A DNA stretch of 64,000 nucleotides from assembly GCA_934462925.1 (NCBI GenBank), contig CAKSIT010000004.1, positions 124,001-188,000 of the forward strand. Direction: 5' to 3'. The stretch is from an uncultured Oscillospiraceae bacterium. GTDB taxonomy: Bacteria > Bacillota > Clostridia > Oscillospirales > Ruminococcaceae. The notes under the pieces were generated by a model. It did not search any database, was not told the origin of the DNA, and was given only the letters and a program-made list of their open reading frames with translations. The first letter of the stretch is position 1. The number at the start of each line of letters is the position of its first letter. Positions 7,235 to 15,572 of this stretch are shown here, piece by piece. Both the position numbers and the translations under genes were made by a program.

Positions 7235-9751
7235 ATGAGCAAAAGAAAGGCGATAGCTTTGGTACAGTATGATGTAACGGGAATGAGCTGCGCGGCGTGC
7301 AGCGCAAGGGTAGAAAAGGCGGTAAACGCCGTGGAGGGCGTAACGTCCTGCTCGGTGAGCCTGCTTACAAACTCCATGGGGGTAGAGGGCAGCGCCGCGC
7401 CCGAGGCGGTTATAGCGGCGGTGACGGCGGCGGGCTACGGCGCTTCGCTTAAGGGCGCGAAGCCCGAGAAAGCGGACGACGAGCCGCTTAAGGACGCCGA
7501 AACGCCCAAAATAAGGCGCAGGCTGTTATGGTCGCTGGGATTTCTGGCGGCGCTTATGTACGTTGGCATGGGCGCTATGATGTGGGGCTGGCCCATGCCG
7601 CCGTTTTTCGCGGAGAACCACACGGCTTCCGCGCTTTTGCAGCTGCTGCTTGCGGCGGCTGTTATGGTGATAAACCAGAAGTTCTTTATAAACGGCGTTA
7701 AGGGACTTATCCACCGCGCGCCGAACATGGACACGCTTGTGGCGCTGGGGTCTGCGGCGGCGTTCGGGTACAGCGTTTACGCGCTTTTTATGATGCTTGA
7801 CGCGCAGGAAAAGATGAACCACGAAGCCGTAATGACCTACATGAACGAGCTGTATTTTGAATCGGCGGCGATGATACTGGCGCTCATAACGCTGGGTAAG
7901 CTGCTGGAGGCGCGCTCAAAGGGCAAAACCACGGACGCGCTGCGCTCTCTTATGCAGCTTGCGCCGAAAACCGCGCGCGTTATCCGTAACGGCGAGGAGG
8001 TAAGCGTACCCGTAGCGCAGGTAGCGGCGGGGGATATCTTCGCGGTGCGCCCCGGCGAAAGCATTCCTGCGGACGGCGTTGTTACAGAGGGCGCGAGCGC
8101 CGTTGACGAGAGCGCGCTCACGGGGGAGAGCATTCCCGTGGACAAGATAGCGGGCGACGAGGTAAGCGCCGCAACGCTCAACCAGTCGGGGTATATACTC
8201 TGCCGCGCCACAAGGGTCGGGCAGGACACGGCGCTTTCGCAGATAATACGCATGGTAAGCGACGCCGCCGCGACAAAAGCGCCCATTGCAAAGATAGCCG
8301 ACAAGGTGTCGGGGGTATTTGTACCGGCGGTGCTTGGCATTGCGGCGGTAACTATCGCGGTGTGGCTTATTGCGGGCAAGGACGCGGCGTTCGCGCTCGA
8401 GCGCGGGATATCCGTGCTTGTAATTTCCTGCCCGTGCGCGCTGGGGCTTGCAACGCCCGTTGCTATAATGGTAGGCAGCGGCGTGGGCGCTAAGAACGGC
8501 ATTCTCTTTAAGACCGCCGCCGCGCTTGAGCAGACGGGCAAAACCGAGATAGTGGTGCTTGACAAAACGGGTACTGTAACAAAGGGCGCGCCGTCCGTTA
8601 CGGACATAGTTCCCGCGCAGGGCGTGGACGAGGGCGCGCTGCTTTCCACCGCGTGCGCGCTTGAAGAAAAGAGCGAACACCCGCTCGCGGGCGCTGTTAT
8701 GGCGTACGGCAGTGAGCGCGGCGTTCAGTTCCCGACGGCGGACGATTTTCAGGCGCTGCGCGGCAGCGGGCTTTCCGCAAAAATAGGCGGCGCGGAGCAT
8801 ATCGCGGGCAGCCTGCGCTTGGCGGAAACCTACTGCGATATCCCCGAGGATATGCGGCGGCGCAGCGAGGAGCTTGCGGAGCAGGGAAAGACCCCGCTGT
8901 TCTTTTGCAGGGAAAAGAAGCTGCTTGGCATTATTGCCGTCGCCGACACGATAAAGGACGAAAGCCCCGAGGCGATACGGCAGCTGCACGGAATGGGGCT
9001 GCGCGTTGTAATGCTAACGGGCGACAACGAGCGCACGGCGCGCGCGGTTGGCAGGCTTGCAGGCGTGGACGAGGTAATAGCGGGCGTACTGCCCGACGGC
9101 AAGGAGAGCGTTATACGCTCCCTTAAGGCGCAGGGCAAAACCGCAATGGTGGGCGACGGCATAAACGACGCGCCCGCGCTCACCCGCGCGGACGCAGGCA
9201 TAGCGATAGGCGCAGGCTCTGACATTGCCATAGACGCGGCGGACGTGGTGCTGATGAAAAGCAGGCTCACGGACGTTCCCGCGGCGATACGGCTGTCGCG
9301 CGCGGCGCTTACAAATATCCGCGAGAACCTTTTCTGGGCGTTCTTCTACAACGTTATAGGCATACCGCTTGCGGCGGGCGTGTGGATACCGCTTTTCGGG
9401 TGGAGGCTAAGCCCCATGTTCGGCGCGGCGGCAATGAGCCTGTCGAGCTTCTGCGTGGTTACTAACGCCCTGCGGCTCAACCTTACAAAGATTTTCAGCC
9501 CCGCACGGGACAGGAAGATAAAACACCATCACAAGGAGGAAAAGAACATGGAAGTTACAATGAAAATCGAGGGCATGATGTGCGGCCATTGCGAGGCTGC
9601 GGTAAAAAAGGCGCTCGAGGCTATCCCCACGGTAGAATCCGCAGAGGTAAGCCACACGGCGGGTACGGCGGTAGTAAAGCTAAGCGCCCCCACGGACTTT
9701 GCCGTGCTTAAAAAGGCGGTAGAGGACAAGGACTACAAGGTGCTTGACTGA
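7235..9751 (+). CDS. copA: Copper(I)-exporting P1B-type ATPase CopA with a fused C-terminal CopZ domain
   Basis: The 838-residue protein carries an N-terminal heavy-metal-associated domain ([11 protein letters not shown], residues 15-25) and eight predicted membrane helices. The CPC transport motif ([11 protein letters not shown]) is near 397-407, the phosphorylation motif DKTGT near 443, and TGES and GDGINDAPA follow family positions. After the last helices comes a short His/Lys-rich linker ([11 protein letters not shown]), then a complete second metal-binding domain with [11 protein letters not shown] from about residue 780. C-terminal fusion is unusual, because CopZ-like domains normally sit at the N-terminus or in a separate gene. 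The linker DNA also contains a strong ribosome binding site (see the internal CopZ entry). The Shine-Dalgarno at the copA start itself is weak, which suggests coupling to csoR translation. Confidence 0.93.
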   Translation: MSKRKAIALVQYDVTGMSCAACSARVEKAVNAVEGVTSCSVSLLTNSMGVEGSAAPEAVIAAVTAAGYGASLKGAKPEKADDEPLKDAETPKIRRRLLWSLGFLAALMYVGMGAMMWGWPMPPFFAENHTASALLQLLLAAAVMVINQKFFINGVKGLIHRAPNMDTLVALGSAAAFGYSVYALFMMLDAQEKMNHEAVMTYMNELYFESAAMILALITLGKLLEARSKGKTTDALRSLMQLAPKTARVIRNGEEVSVPVAQVAAGDIFAVRPGESIPADGVVTEGASAVDESALTGESIPVDKIAGDEVSAATLNQSGYILCRATRVGQDTALSQIIRMVSDAAATKAPIAKIADKVSGVFVPAVLGIAAVTIAVWLIAGKDAAFALERGISVLVISCPCALGLATPVAIMVGSGVGAKNGILFKTAAALEQTGKTEIVVLDKTGTVTKGAPSVTDIVPAQGVDEGALLSTACALEEKSEHPLAGAVMAYGSERGVQFPTADDFQALRGSGLSAKIGGAEHIAGSLRLAETYCDIPEDMRRRSEELAEQGKTPLFFCREKKLLGIIAVADTIKDESPEAIRQLHGMGLRVVMLTGDNERTARAVGRLAGVDEVIAGVLPDGKESVIRSLKAQGKTAMVGDGINDAPALTRADAGIAIGAGSDIAIDAADVVLMKSRLTDVPAAIRLSRAALTNIRENLFWAFFYNVIGIPLAAGVWIPLFGWRLSPMFGAAAMSLSSFCVVTNALRLNLTKIFSPARDRKIKHHHKEEKNMEVTMKIEGMMCGHCEAAVKKALEAIPTVESAEVSHTAGTAVVKLSAPTDFAVLKKAVEDKDYKVLD
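9548..9751 (+). CDS. copZ: Internal in-frame start giving a free CopZ-like copper chaperone
   Basis: Within copA and in the same frame, AAGGAGGAAAAGAAC directly precedes ATG 9548. This is a textbook Shine-Dalgarno with 8-base spacing, much better than the one ahead of copA. Translation from here gives 67 residues, a complete ferredoxin-like heavy-metal domain with the MxCxxC site (MMCGHC, residues 9-14). Free CopZ proteins have this size. Either a former separate copZ gene became fused when an intervening stop was lost, or both products are made. Production of the small form is inferred from the start site alone. Confidence 0.65.
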   Translation: MEVTMKIEGMMCGHCEAAVKKALEAIPTVESAEVSHTAGTAVVKLSAPTDFAVLKKAVEDKDYKVLD

Positions 9752-9936
9752 TGGGCGTTACAAAGAAATGCCCTAACTGCGGCAAGCTCGTACCGTTTAC
9801 CTCCGTACAGGCGCAGACGGGCGCGCCCTGCCCATACTGCGGCGAGTTTATCAAAAGCAGGCACGTTGTCCTTTCGGACGAGGACTGTGCGAGGCTCGCC
9901 GCGGCAATACATGAAATGATGAGAGATAAGAAGTAG
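9751..9936 (+). CDS. Small zinc-ribbon protein
   Basis: The 61-residue protein carries two Cys pairs, CPNCG (residues 7-11) and CPYCG (27-31), that form a zinc ribbon, followed by a helical C-terminus. The start codon overlaps the copA stop (TGATG), so translation is probably coupled to copA. Its length and one-domain layout resemble the YacG-like small zinc-ribbon proteins, but I cannot assign it. Being the last gene of the copper operon suggests a link with metal handling, unproven. Confidence 0.7.
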   Translation: MGVTKKCPNCGKLVPFTSVQAQTGAPCPYCGEFIKSRHVVLSDEDCARLAAAIHEMMRDKK

Positions 9937-9942
9937 ACAGAC

Positions 9943-9980
9943 GCCGCCCCCATGAAAGCTATGGGAGCGGCATTGTTTAT
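9943..9980 (+). terminator. Terminator of the copper operon
   Basis: GCCGCCCCCAT (9943-9953) pairs with ATGGGAGCGGC (9961-9971) and is followed by a T-rich run (ATTGTTTATG). Confidence 0.75.
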
Positions 9981-9992
9981 GTTTAATTTAGT

Positions 9993-10922
9993 TTAAGAGT
10001 TCGGGCGCTGCTTCTCAGGCGCTTTGTACGTTCCTGCGCGCAGCTGCTCGGCAATGGCGCTTAGCTTTTTAAGGCGGTGATTAAGCCCGCTGCGGCTCAG
10101 CGGCTCGCCGGAAATGCCGCACAGCTCGCTTAGCGATGCGTCGCGGTTGGCAAGGCGCAGCATGGCTGTCCACCTAAGTTCGGGGCGCAGGCTGTCCGCG
10201 CCAAGCTCGGAAAAGATAAGCTCGATATCGTCGCAAACCCTGTCCGCCGCGTCAACCGTCTTAAAGAGGTTCGCCGTTTCGCAGTTTACGGTGCGGTTTA
10301 CGCGGTTGCGCACGCTCTTTTCAACCTTTATCTGCATTATTTCAAGCGAGTGCAGCCCCGCGCCTATATACGTCAGAAAGTCCTCGATTATCTCGCTTTC
10401 CTTTATATAGACTACGTGGCTGTGCCGCCTGCTTCTCACGGCGGTTTTTACCGTTATCCCATGCTCGCAGATAAAGCGGCAAAGCTCCTCGGCGCGCTCG
10501 CGCTGCGGCAGCACAAGCTCAAGGTGGTACTCCTTGCGCGGGTCGGTAACGCTCCCGCAGGAAACGAACACCCCGCGCAGAAACGCGCCGCTGTCAAGGT
10601 CGCTGCCCGATACGACGGCGGTGTTTATCTGCGAAAAGTCGCCGAAGGCGGCAGGCACGCGCTCCTCGTCGCGAATAAGAAAGGTGTAGAGCGAACCCGT
10701 GCTTCTCACAAGGCGCTTGGTTTCGCTGCGCGCCCCCGCGAACACCGCCTCGGAAAGCTCGCGCGCGGCGGCTGCGAGGTCGGGGTTTTCGGTCTGTATA
10801 ACGCGCCGCCCGTCCTCGGTCCTGCCCGCCCAGAACATACCGTAGAGCATGGCGCGCATTTCGCTTTGCCCCATGTCGCGCGTCTGGCAGAGCGCCTTTT
10901 TTATGTCTGATGAAAACGACAC
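9993..10922 (-). CDS. whiA: DNA-binding protein WhiA
   Basis: This 309-residue protein has the WhiA architecture: an N-terminal homing-endonuclease-like (LAGLIDADG-type) fold in two halves and a C-terminal helix-turn-helix (RLANRDASLSELCGISGEPLSRSGLNHRLKKL, about 250-290). In Firmicutes WhiA affects cell division and chromosome segregation, and in actinobacteria sporulation. It ends 21 bases after rapZ, and both are read on the minus strand. That matches the conserved rapZ-(yvcK)-whiA neighbourhood; yvcK is missing from between them here. The usual length is about 310 residues. Confidence 0.93.
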   Translation of the reverse strand: MSFSSDIKKALCQTRDMGQSEMRAMLYGMFWAGRTEDGRRVIQTENPDLAAAARELSEAVFAGARSETKRLVRSTGSLYTFLIRDEERVPAAFGDFSQINTAVVSGSDLDSGAFLRGVFVSCGSVTDPRKEYHLELVLPQRERAEELCRFICEHGITVKTAVRSRRHSHVVYIKESEIIEDFLTYIGAGLHSLEIMQIKVEKSVRNRVNRTVNCETANLFKTVDAADRVCDDIELIFSELGADSLRPELRWTAMLRLANRDASLSELCGISGEPLSRSGLNHRLKKLSAIAEQLRAGTYKAPEKQRPNS

Positions 10923-10943
10923 GGCGCGCCCTCCTCCTGTAGG

Positions 10944-11801
10944 TCAGTTTTTGTCTATATCGCGGTGAAGCGTCATTATCTTGCAGCCCTTGTCGCGCAG
11001 AAACGCCGCTGTAAGCTCTGCAAAGGTAACGCTGCGGTGCTTGCCGCCCGTGCAGCCGTAGGCTATAACAAGCCTGCTCTTGCCCTCGCTCACATAGTGC
11101 GGGATAAGGAACTCGATAAGGTCGAACAGCTTGTCGCGCAGCTGCGCGCTCTGCTCAAAGCGCATAACGTAGTCGCGCACCTCGCTGTCAAGCCCCGTTT
11201 TGTGCTTAAGCTCGGGTATGTAGAATGGATTTGGCAGGCAGCGCACGTCGAACACGAGGTCCGCCTCGCCCGGCACGCCGTACTTGAACCCGAAGCTCAT
11301 GCAGGACACTATCATGCGGTCCGTGGGCTTGTCCAGAAAAAGCTCCGCTATCTGCTCCTTAAGCTGCGTGCTGCTTAAAAAGGAACTGTCCACTATGTAG
11401 TCCGCGTGTTCGCGTATCTCGCCCAGAAGCTCGGTTTCCGCGTCTATAGCCTTTGAAAGGTCGCCGCCCGACACCTCGTCGAGCGGGTGTTTTCTGCGCG
11501 TTTCCTTGTAGCGCTTCATCAGCACCTCTTTTGAGGCTTCAAGGAACAGCACCTTAACGTCGATGCCGCGAATGTGCAGCTTTGCAATTACCTCGCCCAG
11601 CTTAAAGAACATCGCGCCGCCGCGTATGTCGGTGACTATCGCTACCTTTGATATTTCGGCGTTTTCGCTGCACATCGCAGCAAAGCTCGGTATAAGCTGC
11701 GGCGGCATATTGTCTATGCAGAAAAAGCCGATATCCTCCAGCACCTTTACGGCTGAGGACTTGCCCGAGCCGCTCATTCCCGTTACGATAACAAGGTCCA
11801 T
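10944..11801 (-). CDS. rapZ: RapZ/YvcJ nucleotide-binding protein
   Basis: This 285-residue P-loop protein belongs to the UPF0042 family. The Walker A motif GMSGSGKS is at residues 8-15 and the conserved C-terminal GCTGGKHRSVT near 250-260. In enterobacteria RapZ senses glucosamine-6-phosphate and guides RNase E; in Bacillus YvcJ binds and hydrolyses nucleotides. The exact role in Clostridia is uncertain. The gene starts 3 bases after murB ends, so the two are almost certainly co-transcribed, and whiA follows. Confidence 0.93.
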   Translation of the reverse strand: MDLVIVTGMSGSGKSSAVKVLEDIGFFCIDNMPPQLIPSFAAMCSENAEISKVAIVTDIRGGAMFFKLGEVIAKLHIRGIDVKVLFLEASKEVLMKRYKETRRKHPLDEVSGGDLSKAIDAETELLGEIREHADYIVDSSFLSSTQLKEQIAELFLDKPTDRMIVSCMSFGFKYGVPGEADLVFDVRCLPNPFYIPELKHKTGLDSEVRDYVMRFEQSAQLRDKLFDLIEFLIPHYVSEGKSRLVIAYGCTGGKHRSVTFAELTAAFLRDKGCKIMTLHRDIDKN

Positions 11802-11804
11802 ACG

Positions 11805-12716
11805 TCACCTCCGCTCTCCGTCCACAATAAGCATTTCGCATTCAAGCTCCACGCCCTTTTCCTCGCGGACGGTATTTTTGATATGCTCCACAAGCGCCAT
11901 GATGTCGCGGGCGGTCGCGCCCCCGCGGTTCACTACAAAGCCGCTGTGCTTTTCGCTTACCTGCGCGCCGCCTATCGCATAGCCCTTAAGCCCGCATTCT
12001 TCGATAAGCGCTGCGGCAAAGTACCCCTCGGGGCGCTTGAACGTGCTGCCGCACGACGGCAGGTCGAGCGGCTGTTTATCGCGCCGCCTGCCCATAAGCT
12101 CGCTCATGCGCGCCTTTATCTGCGCGGGGTCGCCTTTAGTAAGGGCGAAGCGCGCGGACAGAATGCACCCGCCCTTTTCGGTGAACACGCTGTGCCTGTA
12201 GGACAAGCGCAGCTCGTCGCGCGTAAGCTCGTGGATAACGCCGTTTTCGTCCGCGCAGCGGCAGGACAGTACAACGTCCTTTATCTCGCCGCCGTAAGCG
12301 CCCGCGTTCATCACAAGCGCCCCGCCCACAGAGCCGGGTATGCCGTAGGCGAACTCCAGCCCGCTCAGCGAATGCTCGAGCGCCGCCCTGCACACGCCCG
12401 AAAGCGCCGCGCCCGCGCCCGCCGTTATAATGCAGCCGTCCGCGCGCACCCCGCACAGCGCCTCCACCGAAATAATGCACCCGCGGTAGCCCTCGTCGGG
12501 GAAAAGCACGTTGCTCCCCCTGCCAAGGATAAAGAACGGGATACGCTCCTTAACGCAAAGCGAATAGAGCGCCGCGAGCGCCTCCTCGCTGCGGGGGGAC
12601 GCCATAAGGTCGCACCTGCCGCCAACGCGCATTGTGCAAAGCGGCGAGAGCGGCACGTCCCGCGTCAGGGGTATCCTGTTTTCGGTGCAGAATTTCCGCA
12701 GGGCAGAGTAATCCAC
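11805..12716 (-). CDS. murB: UDP-N-acetylenolpyruvoylglucosamine reductase MurB
   Basis: This 303-residue flavoenzyme reduces UDP-GlcNAc-enolpyruvate to UDP-MurNAc, the second committed step of peptidoglycan synthesis. FAD-contact motifs are clear: GRGSNVLFPDEGYRG (near 62-76) and YGIPGSVGGALVMNAGAYGG (near 118-137). The proton-donor loop is PSCGSTFKRP (near 216-225), with a catalytic Ser. The length and motif spacing indicate the type IIb form usual in Firmicutes. It is followed at once by rapZ and preceded after 23 bases by the glucokinase gene, so a five-gene minus-strand operon from hprK to whiA is likely. Confidence 0.95.
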   Translation of the reverse strand: MDYSALRKFCTENRIPLTRDVPLSPLCTMRVGGRCDLMASPRSEEALAALYSLCVKERIPFFILGRGSNVLFPDEGYRGCIISVEALCGVRADGCIITAGAGAALSGVCRAALEHSLSGLEFAYGIPGSVGGALVMNAGAYGGEIKDVVLSCRCADENGVIHELTRDELRLSYRHSVFTEKGGCILSARFALTKGDPAQIKARMSELMGRRRDKQPLDLPSCGSTFKRPEGYFAAALIEECGLKGYAIGGAQVSEKHSGFVVNRGGATARDIMALVEHIKNTVREEKGVELECEMLIVDGERR

Positions 12717-12739
12717 GGCTTTCCCTCCTAAATTAGGCT

Positions 12740-13693
12740 TTATTCGGCTATCGTGTAGAGATACGCAGCGCCGATAATGCCCGCGTCGTTGCCGAGCTTT
12801 GCAATATCGAGCTTTGTGGAGCGGTTGGGGTCTATGCAGTAGCTCTCGCGCTTTATGAACTCCTCGAGCGGCTTTGTGAGGTTCTCGCCCTCCTTGCAGA
12901 TACCGCCGCCTATGAGCAGCACCTCGGGCTGGAACGTGTTTACGATATTTGTAAGCCCGCAGCCGAGGTATTCGATGTAGGCGTCCACAACCTGCTTTGC
13001 AGCGGGGTCGTCCGCTCTCATGCCGTCAAACGCGGTCTTGCCGTCAACGTTTTCAAGCGAGCCTGCTATCTGCCACATCTTGCTGTCGGGGTGAGCTTCC
13101 ATAGCTTCCTTCGTCATGTTTATGAGCGCCGTAGCAGAGGAATACGCCTCGAAGCAGCCGCGCCTGCCGCACCCGCACTGCCTGCCGCCGTACTGTATTA
13201 CGGTGTGGCCAAGCTCCGCGCCGCAGAAGTTGAAGCCCGTGTAAATCTTGCCGTCGATGATAATGCCGCCGCCTACGCCCGTGCCGAGCGTTACAACAAC
13301 TACGTCGCGGCAGCCCTTGCCCGCGCCGTTAAGCACCTCGCCGAACGCCGCCGCGTTCGCGTCGTTCTCAACGTAAACCTCCTTGCCGAGCTTCGCCTTG
13401 ATAAGCGTGCGCAGGTCCGTGTTGTTAAAGCCGAGGTTGCAGGAGTAAAGCACAACGCCGCTGTTTCTGTTGGCGACGCCGGGCGTGCCTATGCCTATGG
13501 AATTGACCTCGCCGATAGTGACCTTTGCTGTGTTGAGCGCTTCCCATACGGTGTCCACAATGCTCTCGCATATCTCCTCCGCAGGGCGCGGCAGGTTCGT
13601 TTTTGCGGTCGCCTTTGCAACTATGTTGTAGTTCTCGTCCACAAGACCTACTTTAATGTTTGTTCCGCCTAAGTCTATGCCTATGTTGTACAT
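12740..13693 (-). CDS. glcK: ROK-family glucokinase
   Basis: The 317-residue protein begins with the ATP-binding loop GIDLGGTNIKVGLVD (5-19). The ROK signature includes the zinc site CGCGRRGCFEAYSS near 175-188, and the sugar-binding ENDANAAAFGE lies near 105-115. It phosphorylates glucose to glucose-6-phosphate in the cytoplasm. An upstream GAAAGGAAGT gives a good ribosome binding site. Its neighbour hprK encodes the carbon-catabolite switch kinase, so glycolytic flux and its sensor are in one transcription unit. Substrate choice within ROK kinases (glucose or another hexose) is not proven by sequence. Confidence 0.88.
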   Translation of the reverse strand: MYNIGIDLGGTNIKVGLVDENYNIVAKATAKTNLPRPAEEICESIVDTVWEALNTAKVTIGEVNSIGIGTPGVANRNSGVVLYSCNLGFNNTDLRTLIKAKLGKEVYVENDANAAAFGEVLNGAGKGCRDVVVVTLGTGVGGGIIIDGKIYTGFNFCGAELGHTVIQYGGRQCGCGRRGCFEAYSSATALINMTKEAMEAHPDSKMWQIAGSLENVDGKTAFDGMRADDPAAKQVVDAYIEYLGCGLTNIVNTFQPEVLLIGGGICKEGENLTKPLEEFIKRESYCIDPNRSTKLDIAKLGNDAGIIGAAYLYTIAE

Positions 13694-13723
13694 TTTATTA
13701 CAAACTTCCTTTCGATTTGTGCG

Positions 13724-14695
13724 TTATATGTTGAGGTCGGACATGATGTCCTCGCTGTCCGAGTCTATGCCGAGCTGGTGGAGCAGGTCCTTTGCGGCGT
13801 TGTAGCCCATTTTCTTCTGGCGGTTGTTCATCGCCGCGACTTCAAGTATTACCGCAAGGTTTCTGCCGGGCTTTACGGGGATATTAAGCAGCGGCACTTT
13901 TACGCCGAGAATGGTCATGTAGTGGGTATCCACGCCCATGCGGTCGTAGGTCTTTTCGGGATTCCAAAGCTCCATTTCCACAACCATGTCTATCTTCTCG
14001 CTCATTTTAACCGCGCCTATACCGAACAGCTGGCGCGCGTTTATTATGCCGATACCGCGCAGTTCCAGAAAGTGGCGGATATTGTCGGGGCTGCTGCCGA
14101 CGAGCGTAATGTTGCTGGCTTTCTTTATCTCAACGGCGTCGTCGGCTATAAGGCGGTGGCCGCGCTTAACAAGCTCTATCGCCGTTTCGCTCTTACCAAC
14201 GCCGCTTTCGCCGAGGATAAGCACGCCCTCGCCGTATATTTCAATGAGAACGCCGTGGCGCGTGATACGCGGCGCAAGCTGAAGATTAAGGAACGCCACA
14301 AGCTTTGAGATGAACACCGAGGTGCTTTCCTCGCTGCGCAGGATAGGCACGCCGTAGTTCGGCGCAAGCTCAAGCATTTCGGGGAACACGTCGAGGCTGC
14401 GCGTGATTATGAGCGCGGGGAAACGGTAGGACAGCAGGTCCTCAATGCGCTTTCTGCGCGTTTCGGAGTCAAGCCCTGAAAGGTACGCGACCTCCATCTT
14501 TCCCATTACCTGAATGCGCTTGTTGTCAAAGTATTCGTAAAATCCCGCGAACTGAAGCCCGGGGCGGTTTGTGTCGTTGTTGGATATAAGGGTGTTTCCG
14601 CCGTTTTCGGGCATATAGATAACGTCAAGCTTGAACTCGTCAAGTATCTTCTGCAGCGGAAACGAAAATTCTCTGCTTATTTCTTCAAGGGGCAT
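13724..14695 (-). CDS. hprK: HPr kinase/phosphorylase
   Basis: The 323-residue bifunctional enzyme phosphorylates and dephosphorylates Ser46 of HPr to control carbon catabolite repression. The Walker A motif GESGVGKSETAIEL is near 155-168. The HprK signature (VILEVAAMNNRQKKMGYNAA) is close to the C-terminus. An N-terminal regulatory domain fills residues 1-130. The start is ATG 14695 with GAAAGGAC upstream; a longer in-frame reading to 14833 adds residues not seen in this family. It appears to be the first gene of the operon that continues through glucokinase, murB, rapZ and whiA. Confidence 0.95.
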   Translation of the reverse strand: MPLEEISREFSFPLQKILDEFKLDVIYMPENGGNTLISNNDTNRPGLQFAGFYEYFDNKRIQVMGKMEVAYLSGLDSETRRKRIEDLLSYRFPALIITRSLDVFPEMLELAPNYGVPILRSEESTSVFISKLVAFLNLQLAPRITRHGVLIEIYGEGVLILGESGVGKSETAIELVKRGHRLIADDAVEIKKASNITLVGSSPDNIRHFLELRGIGIINARQLFGIGAVKMSEKIDMVVEMELWNPEKTYDRMGVDTHYMTILGVKVPLLNIPVKPGRNLAVILEVAAMNNRQKKMGYNAAKDLLHQLGIDSDSEDIMSDLNI

Positions 14696-14826
14696 ATTAT
14701 GTCCTTTCCCGAACGCTCTGCGCTCGACCTTTTTATACGTGCATACGCGCACATTATTATTATACATCATTGCGTGGATTATTGCAAGCAGTTTTTTCAT
14801 GCGCGCAGCTTTTTCGTTTTGCGTAC

Positions 14827-14915
14827 TTGACAATTTGCGCGAAAAGGAGTAATATATAAGTAACGTTAGCTAAGTCTAACGCCGCGGGACAGAAATCCCG
14901 CCAAAGGAAAGGAAG
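14827..14915 (+). promoter_or_regulatory. Promoter and short structured leader of the HD-GYP gene
   Basis: TTGACA (14827-14832) and TAATAT (14850-14855) are 17 bases apart. The leader contains two small hairpins, GTTAGCTAAGTCTAAC (about 14865-14880) and GCGGGACAGAAATCCCGC (about 14883-14900), just before the AAAGGAAAGGAAG ribosome binding site. I do not recognise a known riboswitch in it. Confidence 0.6.
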
Positions 14916-14921
14916 ATAAAG

Positions 14922-15521
14922 ATGAGCTGTGAGTGTGAATCGGGCTACGAATACCACGACCTTGTGGACTGCATAAGCTCCGCGCTTGACGCGAGAGACC
15001 CCTACACGGGCGACCACTCGCGCAGGGTGAGCGATATGGCGTGCGCGCTGTGCGGTGTTCTCGGGCTTAGCGCGCAGCAAACGCAGGAAATACATATAGC
15101 GGGACACCTGCACGATATCGGCAAGATAGGCATACCTGACAGCGTGCTTTTGAAAGAGGGAAAGCTTAACGACGAGGAGTGGAAGCTGATGAAGCGCCAC
15201 CCGCAGATAGGCGCGGATATTCTCAGCAAATCCCCGCATTTTACGCGGATAGCGGCGGTGATACTGCACCACCACGAGCGCTTCGACGGGCTGGGCTACC
15301 CGTTCGGCGCAAAGGGCGAGGAGATACCGCTTGGCGCGCGCATAATAGCCGTGTGCGACTCGATAGACGCAATGGCGTCAAAGCGCGCCTACCGCGACGC
15401 GCTCCCGCTGGAAAAGGTGCGCGCGGAGATAGAGCGCTGCTCGGGGACAATGTACGACCCCGCCGCTGCAAAGGCAATGCTGGACAACTGGAGTATAGTT
15501 GAGGAAACATACAAGGAATAA
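14922..15521 (+). CDS. HD-GYP domain phosphohydrolase
   Basis: This 199-residue protein is almost entirely one HD-GYP domain. The metal and catalytic motifs are HDIGKIGIPD (near 64-73), HPQIGADIL (near 93-101), HHHERFDGLGYP (near 117-128, the GYP box) and CDSIDAMASKRAYR (near 146-159). Such domains degrade cyclic di-GMP or related cyclic dinucleotides. There is no receiver or other sensor domain, only about 15 residues before the domain, so partners must provide the input. It stands alone with its own promoter and terminator. The substrate is inferred from family motifs. Confidence 0.88.
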   Translation: MSCECESGYEYHDLVDCISSALDARDPYTGDHSRRVSDMACALCGVLGLSAQQTQEIHIAGHLHDIGKIGIPDSVLLKEGKLNDEEWKLMKRHPQIGADILSKSPHFTRIAAVILHHHERFDGLGYPFGAKGEEIPLGARIIAVCDSIDAMASKRAYRDALPLEKVRAEIERCSGTMYDPAAAKAMLDNWSIVEETYKE

Positions 15522-15525
15522 ATGG

Positions 15526-15567
15526 ACAGCGCCGCGTTCTATGTAGAGAGCGCGGCGCTGTTATTTT
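15526..15567. terminator. Terminator between the HD-GYP gene and yifB
   Basis: CAGCGCCGCG (15527-15536) pairs perfectly with CGCGGCGCTG (15551-15560), followed by TTATTTT. It separates two convergent genes. Confidence 0.85.
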
Positions 15568-15572
15568 GCCGT

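Noticed and set aside
14856..14915. Leader of the HD-GYP gene as a cyclic di-GMP riboswitch
   Set aside because: Only two simple hairpins are present; the conserved GNRA-loop/receptor and junction sequences of known c-di-GMP riboswitches are not seen.
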